Shown here: piece after piece, positions 12,916 to 33,437 of the stretch
How positions within the stretch are numbered: the stretch's first letter is position 1
How the letters are laid out: every line of letters begins with the position of its first letter
Source of the DNA: Oscheius sp. JU75
Lineage: Eukaryota > Nematoda > Chromadorea > Rhabditida > Rhabditidae
Direction of reading: 5' to 3'
DNA length: 64,000 nucleotides
Assembly: GCA_037178855.1 (NCBI GenBank)
Contig: JASJZC010000005.1
Coordinates: forward strand, 2,170,001 to 2,234,000
Translations under genes and position numbers: made by a program
Notes under the pieces: model-generated
Seen by the model: the letters and a program-made list of their open reading frames with translations, nothing else
Database searches by the model: none
What the model was told of the DNA's origin: nothing

Positions 12916-14018
12916 TTGGGTTGGTAAATAAGTCTTTTCGCTTTTTGTAAACATGTTCTTCACCTTGTTTACGACAACGGCCGAGCTATTGGTTATAGCA
13001 CCTCTTGTAGCTCACTCAATCCTCTACCATCACCATGCAAGACATCACTTGCCTTTTTCTTATTCTCTATTTTCTGTTCGTTTTGATCCGGACTATTGAT
13101 GATCTACCATCCTACGATCTGCGACATGAGTTCCTCAAAGGCACGAATGGAGCTTGAACGGCGGCTGATATCAACGATGTTTATGGCCAAGGGACGACGT
13201 TCACGAGGGTATGCCAGTTGTGGTTCCGTCGCTTTCGGTCTGGAGACAAAAACGTCGAAGATGAGCCAAGGTCAATTTTTGATGAATCGAAGCTGCTGCA
13301 GCTCGTGAACGAGAACAATCGCCAGACTACCCGTGAACTAGCAGAAGCACTGTCTGTCAGTCGTGCTGCAGTGGACGCCTGGCGATGGGGAATGAGAAGT
13401 GAGTAATGTAGGTAAACTTCCGAAGGCTACGTCAATGGGTGGGTCCAGGGCAGACACCAAGTCCTGATGTGAAACCTGACACCCATCAAAAGAAGATTAT
13501 GCTCTGTGTTTCCTGGGATATCGAAGGTGTGGTGCACTGGGAATTGCTGGATGCTGGAACTACCCTTACGGCCGCCATTTATAGCCAGCAACTAAAAAAG
13601 GTTGCCGTTGCACTTCGTCAGAAACGGCCGCTGAAGTCGAAAGTCATCCTGCAGATGGACAACGCGCGCCCCCATGTTGCAAAACTCACTCGCTCCAAGA
13701 TCCACGACCTGGGTTGGGAGATTTTACCCCATCCTCCATACAGCCCGGACCTTGCCCCTTCCGACTATTATCTGTTCCGGACCCTCAACAATGAGATTGG
13801 AGGACAACAGTTCGATTCCGACGGCGCACTCAAAATATGGTTGACAAACTTCTTCGCGTCGAAACCCAAGGTGTTCTACGAGCGTGGCATCCGTAAGCTA
13901 CCCGTCAAATGGGCAGACGTGGTACATCATAATGGTAATAACAACGAATGAAAAAGTTATTTGGAAGTCAATAAATTTTTGCGTTTGAAAAAGCGAAAAG
14001 ACTTATTTACCAACCCAA
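12916..14018 (+). mobile_element. Tc1/mariner-family element, mariner type, internally deleted
   Basis: The terminal inverted repeats begin TTGGGTTGGTAAATAAGTC and run about 30 bases (12916-12947 and 13988-14018). The element is flanked by TA on both sides (12914-12915 and 14019-14020), the usual mariner target duplication. The 1,103-base length is short of the roughly 1.3 kb of intact mariners. The inside holds a broken transposase. No piRNA-type motif falls within it, so it probably arrived after that field formed. Confidence 0.93.
13096..13951 (+). pseudogene. Mariner transposase, broken
   Basis: The N-terminal helix-turn-helix part is readable in pieces across 13096-13406, with a frame change near 13220 (QLVNENNRQTTRELAEALSV in the second frame). 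The catalytic part reads from 13439 to 13951. It keeps VSWDIEGVVHWELL, the second aspartate in MDNARPH and the DD34D third-aspartate block HPPYSPDLAPSDYYLF. The segment that should carry the first catalytic aspartate (the TGDEKW-like motif) is missing between DAWRWG and RLRQWVGPGQTP, explaining the short element. With a frame change and no first aspartate it cannot be an active enzyme. Confidence 0.88.
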
Positions 14019-14172
14019 TATATAGTCCTTTCCTTTTAAAAGTTTCCAGTATAGATGATGGCAGATCATGAAATAGCATATCTATCCTGGTATTTATTCG
14101 AGGTCTCTCACCCCTCCTACCTTACATCCAAAACTGTCCTTGACTAGAGAGAATATCCAATTTACGATGTGA

Positions 14173-14364
14173 ATTGATGGCTGTGAAGAGGGGGAGAGGA
14201 ACGAACGGCATTGGCATTCGGACACTGCGATCGGCATCTTTCAAAAGATCAGTCGAGTGCTATGCGGAGAGACCAATTATGAGATGTCTATCCGCGGCAA
14301 ACGTGTCCCCCTACTTGATTTCCTGCTTTCTGAAAGAAGAGTGCAGCCCATTGACACCTGTTAG
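14173..14364 (+). CDS. Candidate exon, open frame of unknown family (uncertain)
   Basis: A 63-codon frame bounded by TGA upstream and TAG downstream contains IFQKISRVLCGETNYEMSIR and KRVPLLDFLLSE, a composition and codon choice like real coding DNA here. Neither edge has a good splice consensus, so if coding, the boundaries are non-standard or lie inside the frame. It may belong to the ectodomain of the receptor kinase. Confidence 0.22.
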   Translation: MDGCEEGERNERHWHSDTAIGIFQKISRVLCGETNYEMSIRGKRVPLLDFLLSERRVQPIDTC

Positions 14365-15020
14365 CAATTGAGAGTCCTCTAGAAGAGTTTCACTTTTGCG
14401 TGAGATAGAGAGACAAGTACTTCCTCATTTTTCTGTCCCCCTCTCTCTCTTACTGTAAGTTGTGCCCGATCCAAATCTTGGTTCTTGCCTATTTTCTGTG
14501 ACACTGTATTGCATACTGGTTATCAACGCAAGTTCGACTGAGATTTGTGCACAAACTTGCGTGTCTGGACGCACTTTCGAATGTTTCAACTTGTTCAGCA
14601 TGAAGCAATCAGCTCTAAGATGTAAACGTTTCACAGGCTCACAAAAATCTCGAAAAACTGAATTATTCTTGTCCGCCGATTACCTAGGCCACTTTGAATA
14701 GGCGACTTTTATGGTTTCCTTAAAACTGTTAGCAAAAGAACATCTCTCATTCAACATAGGTACCGTGAAGGTTCTATATTCAAACATCAGTTGAAACCAA
14801 AAACTTACGAATATGCTGAGGGTTGTTCTTTCCTGGTGCCGACCTGAAAAATTTACAACGCCAATATTTCCAAGTTTGGCAGCATGCAAGAGAGCTCAGA
14901 AAACGAAACAGTTTGAACCAATTTCGCTGTATTCGAAACATATTTTTAAAAAAAACTTTTTTTGCTTCATCTTCTGCGTAAACAAAGTCTTGCTGCATGA
15001 CTGGGACATATGGCTTGGAA

Positions 15021-15215
15021 GCTAGCCATCCCGGCGGTCAGAGACAACTTTTTTCTGGGGGCCTCGAACTGACAGTGACAACGATTCGGCGCCCTGTGAC
15101 CACCCAAAAGCCGGACTTTCGGAAGGAAAAGAGAGAGTGGGGCGACAACCAGCGGGCTCTTTTTTTCACTCCTTATCACCTACAGAGTCGGTCAGCTGTT
15201 CTCCGGATCTCTTAA
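15021..15215 (+). CDS. Candidate IPT/TIG-like exon (uncertain)
   Basis: The frame reads ASHPGGQRQLFSGGLELTVT near its start. The pattern G-x2-x-FSGG-x-x-LTVT resembles the first strands of IPT/TIG domains, which follow the Sema domain in MET and plexin receptors. A donor in the right place was not identified. Offered only because a MET-like receptor lies directly downstream on the same strand. Confidence 0.22.
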   Translation, partial: ASHPGGQRQLFSGGLELTVTTIRRPVTTQKPDFRKEKREWGDNQRALFFTPYHLQSRSAVLRIS

Positions 15216-16137
15216 TTTCTCTGGATCTTTCGTTGTCTAAAAATTGCTAGGGTCCATTTTGGCCTCCTTCTTAGGAGGTAGGCTCCTTTTGTGTGCTAAT
15301 GCTCAAGAAAATGTCAGTTTTTATGTTTCAGAGAGTGGTCAGATACTGCGTTAGGATCGGAATACCAGAATTCGGTTCTGTGTTTATATAGATTCTTCTT
15401 ATGTTTCTTGCTTCCTATGTATTGTGCCTGACTGTATAGTATCACTGGATGAAAAGCGTTCATCAAAAAAATTTATACTATTTGGCATGTAAACATGTAT
15501 AAACTTTCGTGTATTTCAGCCGTTCGAAACTTCGTTGAGTTACTGTAGACAAGGCCTATTTCTCAGCCATTATCTTTCCAGTGCACTTCTAAAAAAGTTT
15601 TTTTGTAGACTGGATTGTCCCTGGCCCTCTACATTGGTCAGACTATCCTAAACATACAGCTGTAGGAACATTGTACTCGTTGCTACAGTACCCTAAACTT
15701 CAACACTGAGCGGAAAACAATCATGTTTCATCTCGTCCGCTCGGAAGTAGTCTATTACATCTCTGGAGTATAGAACAACTTCCAATTTTGCCTTCTAGGC
15801 AAAAATGTTTCATCAAGTCTATAATGTTCATAACAAAGCTTCTTGAGGATTTCGCATTCATTCGCCTCTCCGCCTTTCAAAAGTTTCTCTTATCTCAAGT
15901 GTTCAATCTTGCTAGTTGGATGCAGCTAGCTCTGTGAAAACTCTCAGTTCTAGCTTCAATAAGCCCTTCTACTTTCTCATCCATGCTTCTCATCAAAATG
16001 ACGGAATCCTTGTATGGCTGGCAAAAATGTTTCAGCCAGGGTATACAAACAATCTCTTTGGAGATTTATCAACCGTTCCGTATCTCTGCTTCTCAAAGAT
16101 TACTTTTTTCTCTATTCTTCGTCTGGACAAACAATAA

Positions 16138-16202
16138 TGTTTCACCCAGTTCCCATATAAAAACTGTTGGAAGCTCTATAATGAAGAGGAAGAAGGCCGT
16201 GA
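16138..16202 (+). ncRNA. Candidate type I piRNA locus
   Basis: TGTTTCA at 16138-16144, ATATAAAA after about 10 bases, and a YRNT (TAAT) whose T, 16182, lies 38 bases past the heptamer, the distance typical of C. elegans 21U-RNAs. The small RNA would be 16182-16202. Prediction only. Confidence 0.4.
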
Positions 16203-16809
16203 AAGTATATTATTTTCTGCTATCTAGAATTTCAGATCCTTTCATTTGCTACATGCAAATCTGGTAAGGGGGAAAATAATGTTTCACCCATGATACTTTG
16301 AAAGTTCTATAATGGACTCTACAAAAGTTTTGTACAAGTATATTATATCCGAGTTGCGGATTCTCCCAATAATCGCGGTACCCTCATTGAATCAGGCCAG
16401 AACCGAATATAGGAAACAATATGGCTAGTCTACATAACCAATCTATCTGGAAATCCATGAGTCGTTTCTCGACACTTGCAAAAGCTACCATGTTTTCGTT
16501 CCTTGACAAAAACTGTTAAATTCTTCCACTGCCTAAAACCACTTTTCTAGAAAAACTCTCGTTTTCGTGTCCAGTAAGCCCCCTTTTAGAACCCCTTTCC
16601 CACGCATCCCTTCCCCCATCAGAACATCATTTCTCACATTCTACTGGTACTTTTTCCTATCTCTCGTGGTGGTCATTTTGTGTGCCCCATAGAGAGAGGC
16701 CACACATTTGACGAGCTCATAAACTTTCCGGTCAATGCGCTCCGTTACCAAATGACTCCTACTTCTTTTTCCTCTTTCCCGCTACGACTCGAATTATGGT
16801 CTCTTGCAG

Positions 16810-16888
16810 GTCAATGTGAAGAAGTATGTGAAGTATGCACGCTGCTGTCCCACAAAGCCCCGAACTGGCTTGGCTCTTCCCGAAAGCG
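16810..16888 (+). CDS. Candidate receptor exon with clean splice sites
   Basis: Acceptor TCTCTTGCAG and donor GCG|GTGAGT bound 79 bases open in two frames. The frame starting after two bases is cysteine-rich (CEEVCEVCTLLSHK), as expected of an extracellular segment; the phase-0 frame gives VNVKKYVKYARCC. Neither ends in the phase required by the next exon at 17901, so at least one more exon would be needed between them. An open patch just upstream (16690-16770, DELINFPVNALRYQ) may be another exon. Confidence 0.35.
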
Positions 16889-17900
16889 GTGAGTTTTCTT
16901 GTATTTCATGGAAGTGATACAGTTGAACAAAAATAGTATTTCGAACCGAACCAATAGCTCTTAGAAAATAAAAAATTTCGAAACTCATTGAGATCAATCA
17001 CATTGAATGTTTATACTTTTTTCACAACTGACAACAAGGGATCCATTACAAAACTGTTCTACTTTTTTTCGTATAAGGATAGATTGAAACATATAAAGAA
17101 CCAGCTCACAGCAAAAGATATTGCAACATGACAGTTTAGTAAGATCTTGTGGGAGACCAGGTGAGATAGTCGACAGCGTGTTTCCTTCTACGTGCCCTCT
17201 CTCAGAAGACTTAAAAATTTCTGAACCATACATGAACAACCCTTCATCCTTCATGTCCGAAGTTCAATTTCATAGATTGTATCATAAGCATATGCAATCT
17301 TCTCAATTGCAACACACTAAACAGTTCCCCTATAAGGGCAGCCTTGAAACATATCACAAAACTCTGTTGTAGAGGCACATATGAAAAAGAGCACGTGGAG
17401 TGAAAAGTTTGAGGAAGCTTCTCCATTTGAGGCCCTATGGGGTGCTTGACATTCTCATACTTCATTATTCAGTTAGTGTCTCAAACTTGACCTAGAATCA
17501 GCCCGTGAATATTGCCCCGATGTTATCAAAAATCAACGTACTGTATTTCATAAACTGCTCAACAGAAACCCAGAGCTAGTACTGATTCAAAACAAAATCA
17601 AGACTGGTTCTGTATAGTCTCGGCTCCCGAAGAGTGCCATCCGTACTGGTTTGGCTACGGAACTTTTCTTTATTTCTACAGTTTCTCAGAACATTTCTAA
17701 TTTAGAAAACGACCTCTAGGGTCCCCAAAAAAGCAGTCCCTTTCCCCAAACTCATCACCATCACGGCTCTTCGGACAGTAAAAAAGGGGGAGCCGTTAGT
17801 CACATTTTGTCCCCTGTCTAATTGTGTATGCGCGAAAGGTCGTTCGAATCCCATTGCCTATTCCTTCTACCGATCCTAATCGACCCTCTCTCTCTTCCAG

Positions 17901-26475
<8,575 letters not shown>

Positions 26476-27440
26476 TTCTTTCGTTTCCCGGGTCCCCCCC
26501 CTCCCTCTCTACCCACCACTGTCCCCAAAAAGAATCAGGTATTCGTGTCAGTTCCCCCAATCCCTTTTTCTATTGTTTGCAATCTGTTCACGCTCACAAA
26601 ATAAATATTTTACACGCTGTTCCCCGCAGAGTATCATGTGCGAACGAAAGAAAGAGAGAGGGATTTTAATTGCTTCTGGCTAGTAGTCTGACAAAATTGC
26701 AGGAAATCACAAAAAATGACGAGAGCGTGGAAGCAATCACAATTAGTCTGATTGTAGGACTGACTGGAGTGGAAAGGGGAAGAGAGCTGGTATATGTTGA
26801 AACGGGGAAAGATGTTCAACATACTGTTGCTCTCATAGTTTTCATGATACTTTGAAGAAAAAAAGTCACAAAAAAGCATTATAGAGTTTCCTGGCTTCAT
26901 TCTTCCATAATATACGGTGGAAGATCTCTAATATCAATGGTCCTTTGATGATCTGCAAAGTAAGGCTTTTTTAAGACTTTGTGTTTCATCTTGTGTATGT
27001 AAACAGTCAAAAAAATAGTCAAGGCCGTCTAGGTATTTTTTTCCTGGAGAAAGGAATCGAAAACGTTGGATTCTTATCAATTATTCAAGAAGACTGGGGG
27101 TTCCCTGGAATTATGGGAGGTAGAGAGCTCCGATTACCCAACGCGTTCATTCTTTTCCCAGAAATCCCAATGAATCCAGTCTCTGTCTCTCTATCTCTCG
27201 GTCTCCCTGTCTCTTTGTTTCTCTGTCTTTCTGACTCTGTCTCTTGCAGAAATCCAAAAGACACCTCTTTCTACGTGCCAGATCTGTTTTTCACGGTTTT
27301 GCTTCTCTCACTCTTTCCTATTCATCTCTCCAGCCTGCGCTAATTAGAACAGAAAAGACATGCTTAAACCCCCCAAGCGAACTTCTGCCTTTTTCAAATT
27401 TTTCGTTCATCCTACCTTTACAATTTTCAAGAGGCGTCTA
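26476..27440. other. Intergenic DNA after the receptor kinase
   Basis: CT-rich runs at 27180-27245 and one TGTTTCA (26982). Open frames here have no splice context or recognisable domain; nothing else seen. Confidence 0.5.
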
Positions 27441-27935
27441 TCTGCGACACATGTCACCTGTAACCTGGGATAACACTTGACATTGTTTGTAGCCTTTTCT
27501 GTCAAGTTTTATCCCAGATTAGAGTTAACAAGACGGGTTAGAAGAATCCAACACTTCAAGTTACAAAACGAACACTGACAGAGTGAGCAGCTCCGCCAGG
27601 AGCGTGAGCGACTGGTCTACAATGGACACAATGCAGAGCCCAAGGATCCTTCTTCGACATTTTTCTCGTCTTGGGGGTTACTCATCTCAAAACTCCCTCC
27701 TGGCATCGTCGGGATGAAGGAGCCTCATCATAGCCATCTCGGTATTGCTCTTGCTCACCTTGGTCCGCAGTTCAGCTATCTAAACTTCAATTTTTACTTT
27801 TTTTTGGCGAGTTTTGTGTTTCCGACCGCTGGTATTACAGAGTCAACGGACAATATCTATTTCGATAAAGAGTGCTATTTCAAAACCTCGATGTTGTTGT
27901 AGTACGCCGAATAGTAGTGGAGCCCAATAGACTGC
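27441..27935 (-). repeat. Repeat arm A with a dead copy of the serpentine receptor 3' end
   Basis: 27461-27521 is a hairpin (arms of 22 bases ending TGACA/TGTCA, 17-base loop); the same unit recurs at 30571-30700 and partly at 29816-29845. From about 27525 to 27935 the sequence is the reverse complement of 32349-32850, which includes the last exon of the receptor gene and its 3' flank. Read on the - strand, this copy keeps AVYWAP, SAYYN-coding bases and the GTTTTGAAATAG stop context, but a 5-base deletion breaks the frame. Confidence 0.85.
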
Positions 27936-28380
27936 GGTCAATATGATCTTTTATCGATCAGATCTAATTTTGAATAATCGTGGTTCAAATAATTTGGTTT
28001 TGTATAGAGTTCGTGAAACCAAAAAGCAGCCTTTTTACTTTTCGTCCCCGTCTTCAGACTATGGTAATTTTCTGTCACTAATTGGCAAATCACCGAGAGA
28101 ATATATAAACTTTCTTTAGTGACTGCACACTCCTTACGTTACGAATCAACATCTGATAAAACAGAAAAGACGCGAAGCCTGTGAAACTAAGTAACAGTTT
28201 TCTTTCAAACTGATCAGTTAGTTCAGTTCTATACTTTTCGATTTTGATTCTAGAGTAGGTTTAGTGCCTTTACAAAGTCTGGGTCACAACAGATATTCAC
28301 ATTACGGTAATGTTTTAATAGCACTCCCATACTGCAAAACTCTTTAGGGTAGTCGATGTAGTATGTTTCCAACACAAATA

Positions 28381-28445
28381 TGTTTCAACGTCATCATATA
28401 AACCAAACGAAGTTCTTGTTTCACTTTCTTCCTCCCATGCGTCTT
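28381..28445 (+). ncRNA. Candidate type I piRNA locus
   Basis: TGTTTCAACGTCATCATATA: heptamer 28381-28387, TATAAA 9 bases on, and CACT with its T at 28425, 38 bases past the heptamer; that T is within a second TGTTTCA (28417). The small RNA would be 28425-28445, upstream of the serpentine receptor. Prediction only. Confidence 0.4.
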
Positions 28446-28569
28446 CAAAACAACTATTTCCCCTATAATGATCGTATCATTGCGATCCTTTTTCTGACAG
28501 TGACTAAACGCCAAAGAGCCGCACAAACACTCAATTTCTCTCATAAATATACCTCCTAGGCTGCCCAAG

Positions 28570-31500
28570 ATGGAAGATGACAACATCTCTCTTCCAATTT
28601 ACACTTTTCTCCCCCCGACCGACGAAATCTCTTCGCTTCGACTTCTTCTCTGCACCGGATTGGTCCTCTTCGTGACGGCCACACTCGCATGCAATGTGGC
28701 CTCGCTCGTCATGCAGGTTTGAGCTTTTTGAGGGGCTTGGAAGGGCGAGAGACATCAATCCACCGGAAATGAGCCATGTTAAAAATGAGGCTTGAAGCAT
28801 ATAAGTTCTAAAACGAAGCGCACCGGTGGATTAGAGCATTGTTCAAAGGTCAGGAAATCCTCGTGAGACATGGAAGTTTAAAAATTTGAGAACCTTAAAA
28901 AAGTTGTGCAACCTTGTTTGAGAAAAGTTTTGGCACTGTATTGATGAGGTTGAATACGGCGCACTAGAGTGACAAGGAAAAGTCATGTCAAGTGTTTCAA
29001 AATCCCCAAATAAAAGCTGGTCAAATCTTGAAACAACAGTTTTCGAACTAGGTCATTTTCAAAGTATTGTTTTTGTTGTTTTACTTCATCATATCAGAAC
29101 TGGAAAAAAGTTCGATTACCTATAAACAGGGGGAAACACAAAACATCCCCTTTTCAAATCTTCAGTTTTTTACCCGTCGATTCTCTTCTGACTGTCCGGT
29201 CCAGTACTTTATCGCCAGCATTTACGTCACCAATAGTCTGGTAACTTTCCCAAGTTTCATGAAGTTGAAACCTTCTCAGCTGCCCTTCTTTCTGCCTTCT
29301 CTCATTCTGGATAGACTGGTCAAGGTCTGGATGTTCGGAAGCATCACCTGTTCTCTCTACTATTTCGTCCTGGCCTATTTGAGAATCATCCTACCATGGA
29401 TGATCGTTGTGGTTTCCTTCCAAGGGGTGGGTTTACTTCTTTTTTTGGTTCTGATTCGAACTTTTGATACTTTTAGAAAAAGAAGGCGCGCTGAAATAGC
29501 GTGGGTCAAAGATTGCAGTCGTGAGACTGACAGGCCTGTAATGATGTTATCATGCTTTGAATGAAACAGAAAACAAACTTCAATCCTCAGGTTTCGAAGA
29601 GATACAGTTCAATTAATAGCGTAGGTTGGACAAACAGTCAGCAGTCGCCGAGAAAGTTATTTTGTTATGATAGAGATGTGATATCGTGCTTGTTAAACCC
29701 AATGTCAAGCATAACTTCTAACTTTAGGTTGTTTCAAAAAGTTGCGAGCAGCGATAAAAGTCATACGTTCTTTCGTATGCCAGTCGTTTATGCTTCTCGC
29801 AGAGCAATCCAGTACTCTATCAAGTGTTATCCCAGATAAGAGTTGATGTGTTCCCGAAAACGTAAACGAGAATCTAGAAACGAGAAGGGTGCTCAAAATA
29901 GTCTCACAGAAATATTGCGTGCTTTATACGGTGAGTGAAACATGAATCTAATGCATTCCAGGAAAAAAAGTTCCAAATATGATAACGTTTTGTGTGCAAT
30001 GCTTGCAAAAATCAGAGCCAAGGAAATGTGAAATTGGAAAAAGTGAAATCATAACGTGGTGAAACATAGCTGATCCGTTTGTGGGGGCGTCTTAAATTTA
30101 GTTGTACTACTTTCATCGGCCACGCTCAGTGCTTAACACCAGGCACTTTATGGTCCATGTGAAACAAAATCATATGTCAGACATGAAAATGAATGATAAG
30201 TCATAGTTACATGAAACTCTCCTCTTTGGAGCCTTAAAGCTTTGGTAAAGACTAAGATAAAAGGAGTAGTAAAAACGTTTCAGTATCTCCAGCTGGCTCA
30301 CAAGCGCTCCTATCTGGCCGTTGCTGGCTCCGTCATCTTTATCGGAATCATCCTCGGGGTCTTTGTCCTCCCTCTGGGACTGGCCACTGCTGTGAGTTAT
30401 TTTCTGTTTTGAACAGTTCAAGCGTCTCCTATTAAAGTTCAGTTTCAACTGAACAATATGTAGGAAACTTGAAATATTTGAGGCCACAGTCTTCAACTTA
30501 ACAAGCTCTGAAATAAATTCGCGAAACCGGTCAAACCAATACAGCCTATCTTTACAATAGGCAAAAGCTGTCTGCGACACGTGTCCACTCTAATCTGGGA
30601 TAACACTTGACAATGTTTGTGGCCTTTTCTGTCAAGTATTATACTAGATTAGAGTTGACAAGACGAGTTAGAGTACTGAGTCGCTCCGTCAGGAGTAGCG
30701 ACAGATGTCACTAATTGTGCAATCTATATAATAGTTCTCTGAGGCAAATCAGAACTCTCTGTTCTTGTCAAAGAATTGTTTTTCGGAATGCTATAGATCG
30801 CTCCATCTCTTTTCCTTCGAATAGAACTCTTATAAAACAAATTTGAAACATTTTTCTTTATCGAAAAACTTCCTAGTAAGCTCTTAATTCCAACGAACCT
30901 TCTTGTATAGTTTCATTTCAAGGAGATATCTCCTTCAAGCATACCCTAAATCGCAATCAGAAACATTGGTGAAGCTTAACAATTACGTTTTTGGGGTTTT
31001 GAGACAAGTATCTGAGCGATAACATTTATCAACAGCACGAAGAGAAGCCAGTGTGGAACATTTTGTCGGGGAAAAAACCAGCTTTTACCAAATCTTGAAG
31101 CTTCCTTTTTTCAGTACGACTGGATCATTCGCCGGGAACACAACGAGAGCAGTTTCATCTTACTCGTTCATTTCTCCACCTGCGATTCGACCGAAGTCCC
31201 CAACCTTTTCTTTGACGTAGGTTTTCCCCGTTTCCCTAGAGAAAACGTAACTCCAAAAAGAAAACTTTATGTTTCAGCTAGCCATCGAGGTGGTACTTCC
31301 TCTCGTCTGCGCCATCGTGATTGCCTTCCTGATCATCTTCAAAATCAATGGGATTACTAATGAGTTCGAGGAGCATAGGGCCAAATATGTCAAGGTGGCT
31401 CTGCTACAGGTAGAGTTTTTGATGGGATGCGCAAAATATGTTCCTCCATAGTTAAACATAAAACGTTTATCGTTCACAAACGTGGAAATTTTGACCTTTT

Positions 31501-32414
31501 AGGCTGATACGAAGTACGGAAATAGATGGAAATAACCAACACAACCAACATGCCAAGTGTTACAGTCATCCAGTGAAGTACTTATAGTGGTGCTGTTTTT
31601 TGGTACCAACAAAAACTTTTTGTAGTACTCGGGAGCCGGAAAGATGAGAACCGTCCCTCAAACATTTCATCTACATCGTTGTTTTTCTAGCTGTAGCTCC
31701 CTCCTAATGCGGAAAAGATTTCTGAATGCTATGTATCCAAATCTTGAAGCATAACAGGATTCTCAGAAAGACGAGAACGGTGTTTGCTCCTTGGTCGCAA
31801 TGAGAATGCCTAGTCTAATATGACTATAGTGTGAGCAGGTCAATAATGTTTTAAACCTCCCGTATAGCCTAGTTTACTCGCAGGCAGCTTGCTTTTCTTT
31901 TCACCTCTAAACTGAACTTCGTATTTCACGTAAAACAACTGGTTTGGACGCTGGAGGACAAGCTTAGTGGAGGAAAAAAACACTGATACAGGTCCCATTC
32001 AGCTCTTTTCTAGTAAAAATAAAACATGATATTTTGAAATACGGTTACTGTACGAAACCTGGTTGCGTTTGGCTTCGCCGCTAGATAAGAAAAAAATTTT
32101 CAAGCTTAGAATATTGTGATCGTCATTCAATGTAAACAATGCAAGGGAAATTTCTGAAACTACTATCATTTTAGGTCATTGCCATCTGCCTGACCACTCT
32201 CGGCAACATGCAGCAGTACATTCCCCAGGAGCTTCAGGTTGAACATTTTGGGCTTCAAATACACTTTGAAACATTCTAGAACAGTATTTCTGTCTCCTAC
32301 GACACGAATCTGGGAGAGCTTCTTTCCCTTTTACCCTTCATTGGAACGGCAGTCTATTGGGCTCCTCTGTGCTACTGTTCGGCGTACTACAACGATATCA
32401 AGGTTTTGAAATAG
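28570..32414 (+). CDS. Seven-pass serpentine receptor (nematode chemoreceptor-like)
   Basis: Seven exons, all split in phase 0: 28570-28716, 29166-29426, 30284-30391, 31115-31216, 31278-31409, 32175-32237 and 32280-32414; about 315 residues. It starts MEDDNISLPIYTF (short outer N-terminus with an N-glycosylation site). Seven hydrophobic spans follow, for example LLLCTGLVLFVTATLA (1), a third ending LAYLRIILP, SVIFIGIILGVFVLPLG (4), VVLPLVCAIVIAFLIIF (5) and LLPFIGTAVYWAPLCYC (7). The stop follows IKVLK. I favour this end over a splice at AAG|GTTTTG because a broken copy elsewhere preserves the same stop. Size and topology match nematode SR-type receptors; I cannot assign the subfamily or ligand. 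A splice from 32402 to 33438 would also be in phase and would fuse it to the RING gene, which I think unlikely. Confidence 0.85.
30571..30700 (+). repeat. Second copy of hairpin repeat, inside receptor intron
   Basis: TCTGCGACACGTGTCCACTC, then a hairpin at 30591-30651 (TAATCTGGGATAACACTTGA paired with TCAAGTATTATACTAGATTA) matching 27441-27535 in the same orientation. A half copy lies at 29816-29845. Confidence 0.75.
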
Positions 32415-32960
32415 CACTCTTTATCGAAACATATATTTCCGCTGACTCTGTAATACCTGCGGCCGGAAACACAAAACTCGCCAAAAAAGTTAAAATTGAA
32501 GTTTAGATAGCTGAACTGCGGACCAAGGTGAGCAAAAGCAGTACCGAGATGACCATGATGAGACTCCTTCATCCCGACGATGCCAGGAGGGAGTTTTGAG
32601 ATGAGAACTGACCCCAAGATGAGAAAAATGTCGAAGAAGAATCCTTGGGCTGTGCATTATGTCCATTATAGCTCCGAACTAGAAATAGCTCTTTGTGCGA
32701 AACACAAAAAACTTTTCGTTGTCGTAGGTAGAATAAAGAAACCTTGTTGTTTGTAAGAGACCAGTCGCTTGGTCTCTTACAAACTCTTGGCGGACCGACT
32801 CACATTGTCAGTGCTTATTTTGTAATGCACTTGAATTAACTCGACTTGTCAACGGGTGCTTTCTAGTATCTCGGTAGCCGGAAAGATGAGAACCGTCCCC
32901 TCCAACATTTTACTTTCATGGTTCTTTTCTAGCCATGGCGCCCATCCAGTGCGAATAACA
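31626..32960 (+). repeat. Direct repeat flanking the receptor's last introns
   Basis: 31626-31720 and 32868-32960 share GAGCCGGAAAGATGAGAACC-type sequence and flanks (AGTACTCGG/AGTATCTCGG, CAACATTT, TTTTTCTAGC). One copy is in the intron 31410-32174, the other downstream of the gene. Confidence 0.65.
32349..32850 (+). repeat. Repeat arm B: receptor 3' end and flank (partner of 27525-27935)
   Basis: Antiparallel match to 27525-27935, so the receptor gene is bracketed by inverted copies about 4.4 kb apart. Inside it, 32749-32784 is a perfect hairpin absent from arm A: GTTTGTAAGAGACCA, loop GTCGCT, TGGTCTCTTACAAAC. That hairpin therefore arose or inserted after the duplication. Confidence 0.85.
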
Positions 32961-33437
32961 TTTGACTAAAAAGGCTACAAACGATGTCAAGTGTTACGTG
33001 AGAATCTTGGAAAAGTGATAAAATAGTGGAAATTCGAAAGTTTGAAAATTTCTCTTTCGCGCGCCAACCCTGAGGGACGAGCATTCAAATTCAGGTGCCG
33101 CTGGAAACCGACTATATTCCGAGATGTAACTCAGCTGTTTGTTGAACATTTTGACTCAAAATTTGTACAAGAGATTCTTGAGATGAATCCCCAGGATGAG
33201 ACAAAGAGACAGGCATTTTTCTGAGATTTTTCTACTTGCTTCCAGAACACAATTATTACAAAACGTTTAATTACAAAACAAAAAGTCTTATTGCTTTCCA
33301 TAAACAATTTACAAAGCTCCATTTTTTTAAAACCCTATAATTACTACGAGTCTACCAAGGAACAGTATACGTCAGACTTGCCTTGCAGGATGGTTAGTTC
33401 TTCTAGCTTCCAGTCGAAAACGTAGCTCTACTTTTAG

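Larger units (their letters stand above)
14020..17900. other. Region upstream of the receptor kinase membrane exon
   Basis: AT-rich spacer with ten TGTTTCA motifs, eight of them on + (14582, 15324, 15724, 15806, 16028, 16138, 16280 and 10 bp-scale neighbours), alternating with GC-rich open patches near 14176, 15021, 16700 and 16810. That spacing of small patches is what the extracellular exons of the receptor kinase would look like, but I cannot prove the chain. Confidence 0.4.

Noticed and set aside
17835-17870. TTCGAATCCC resembling a tRNA T-loop
   Set aside because: No matching acceptor stem, D-arm or anticodon arm around it. No tRNA was found anywhere in the window.
29067-29165. Longer upstream start for receptor exon 2
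   Set aside because: The CTTCAG acceptor at 29165 joins exon 1 in phase and gives a continuous second membrane span; the upstream part is intron-like.
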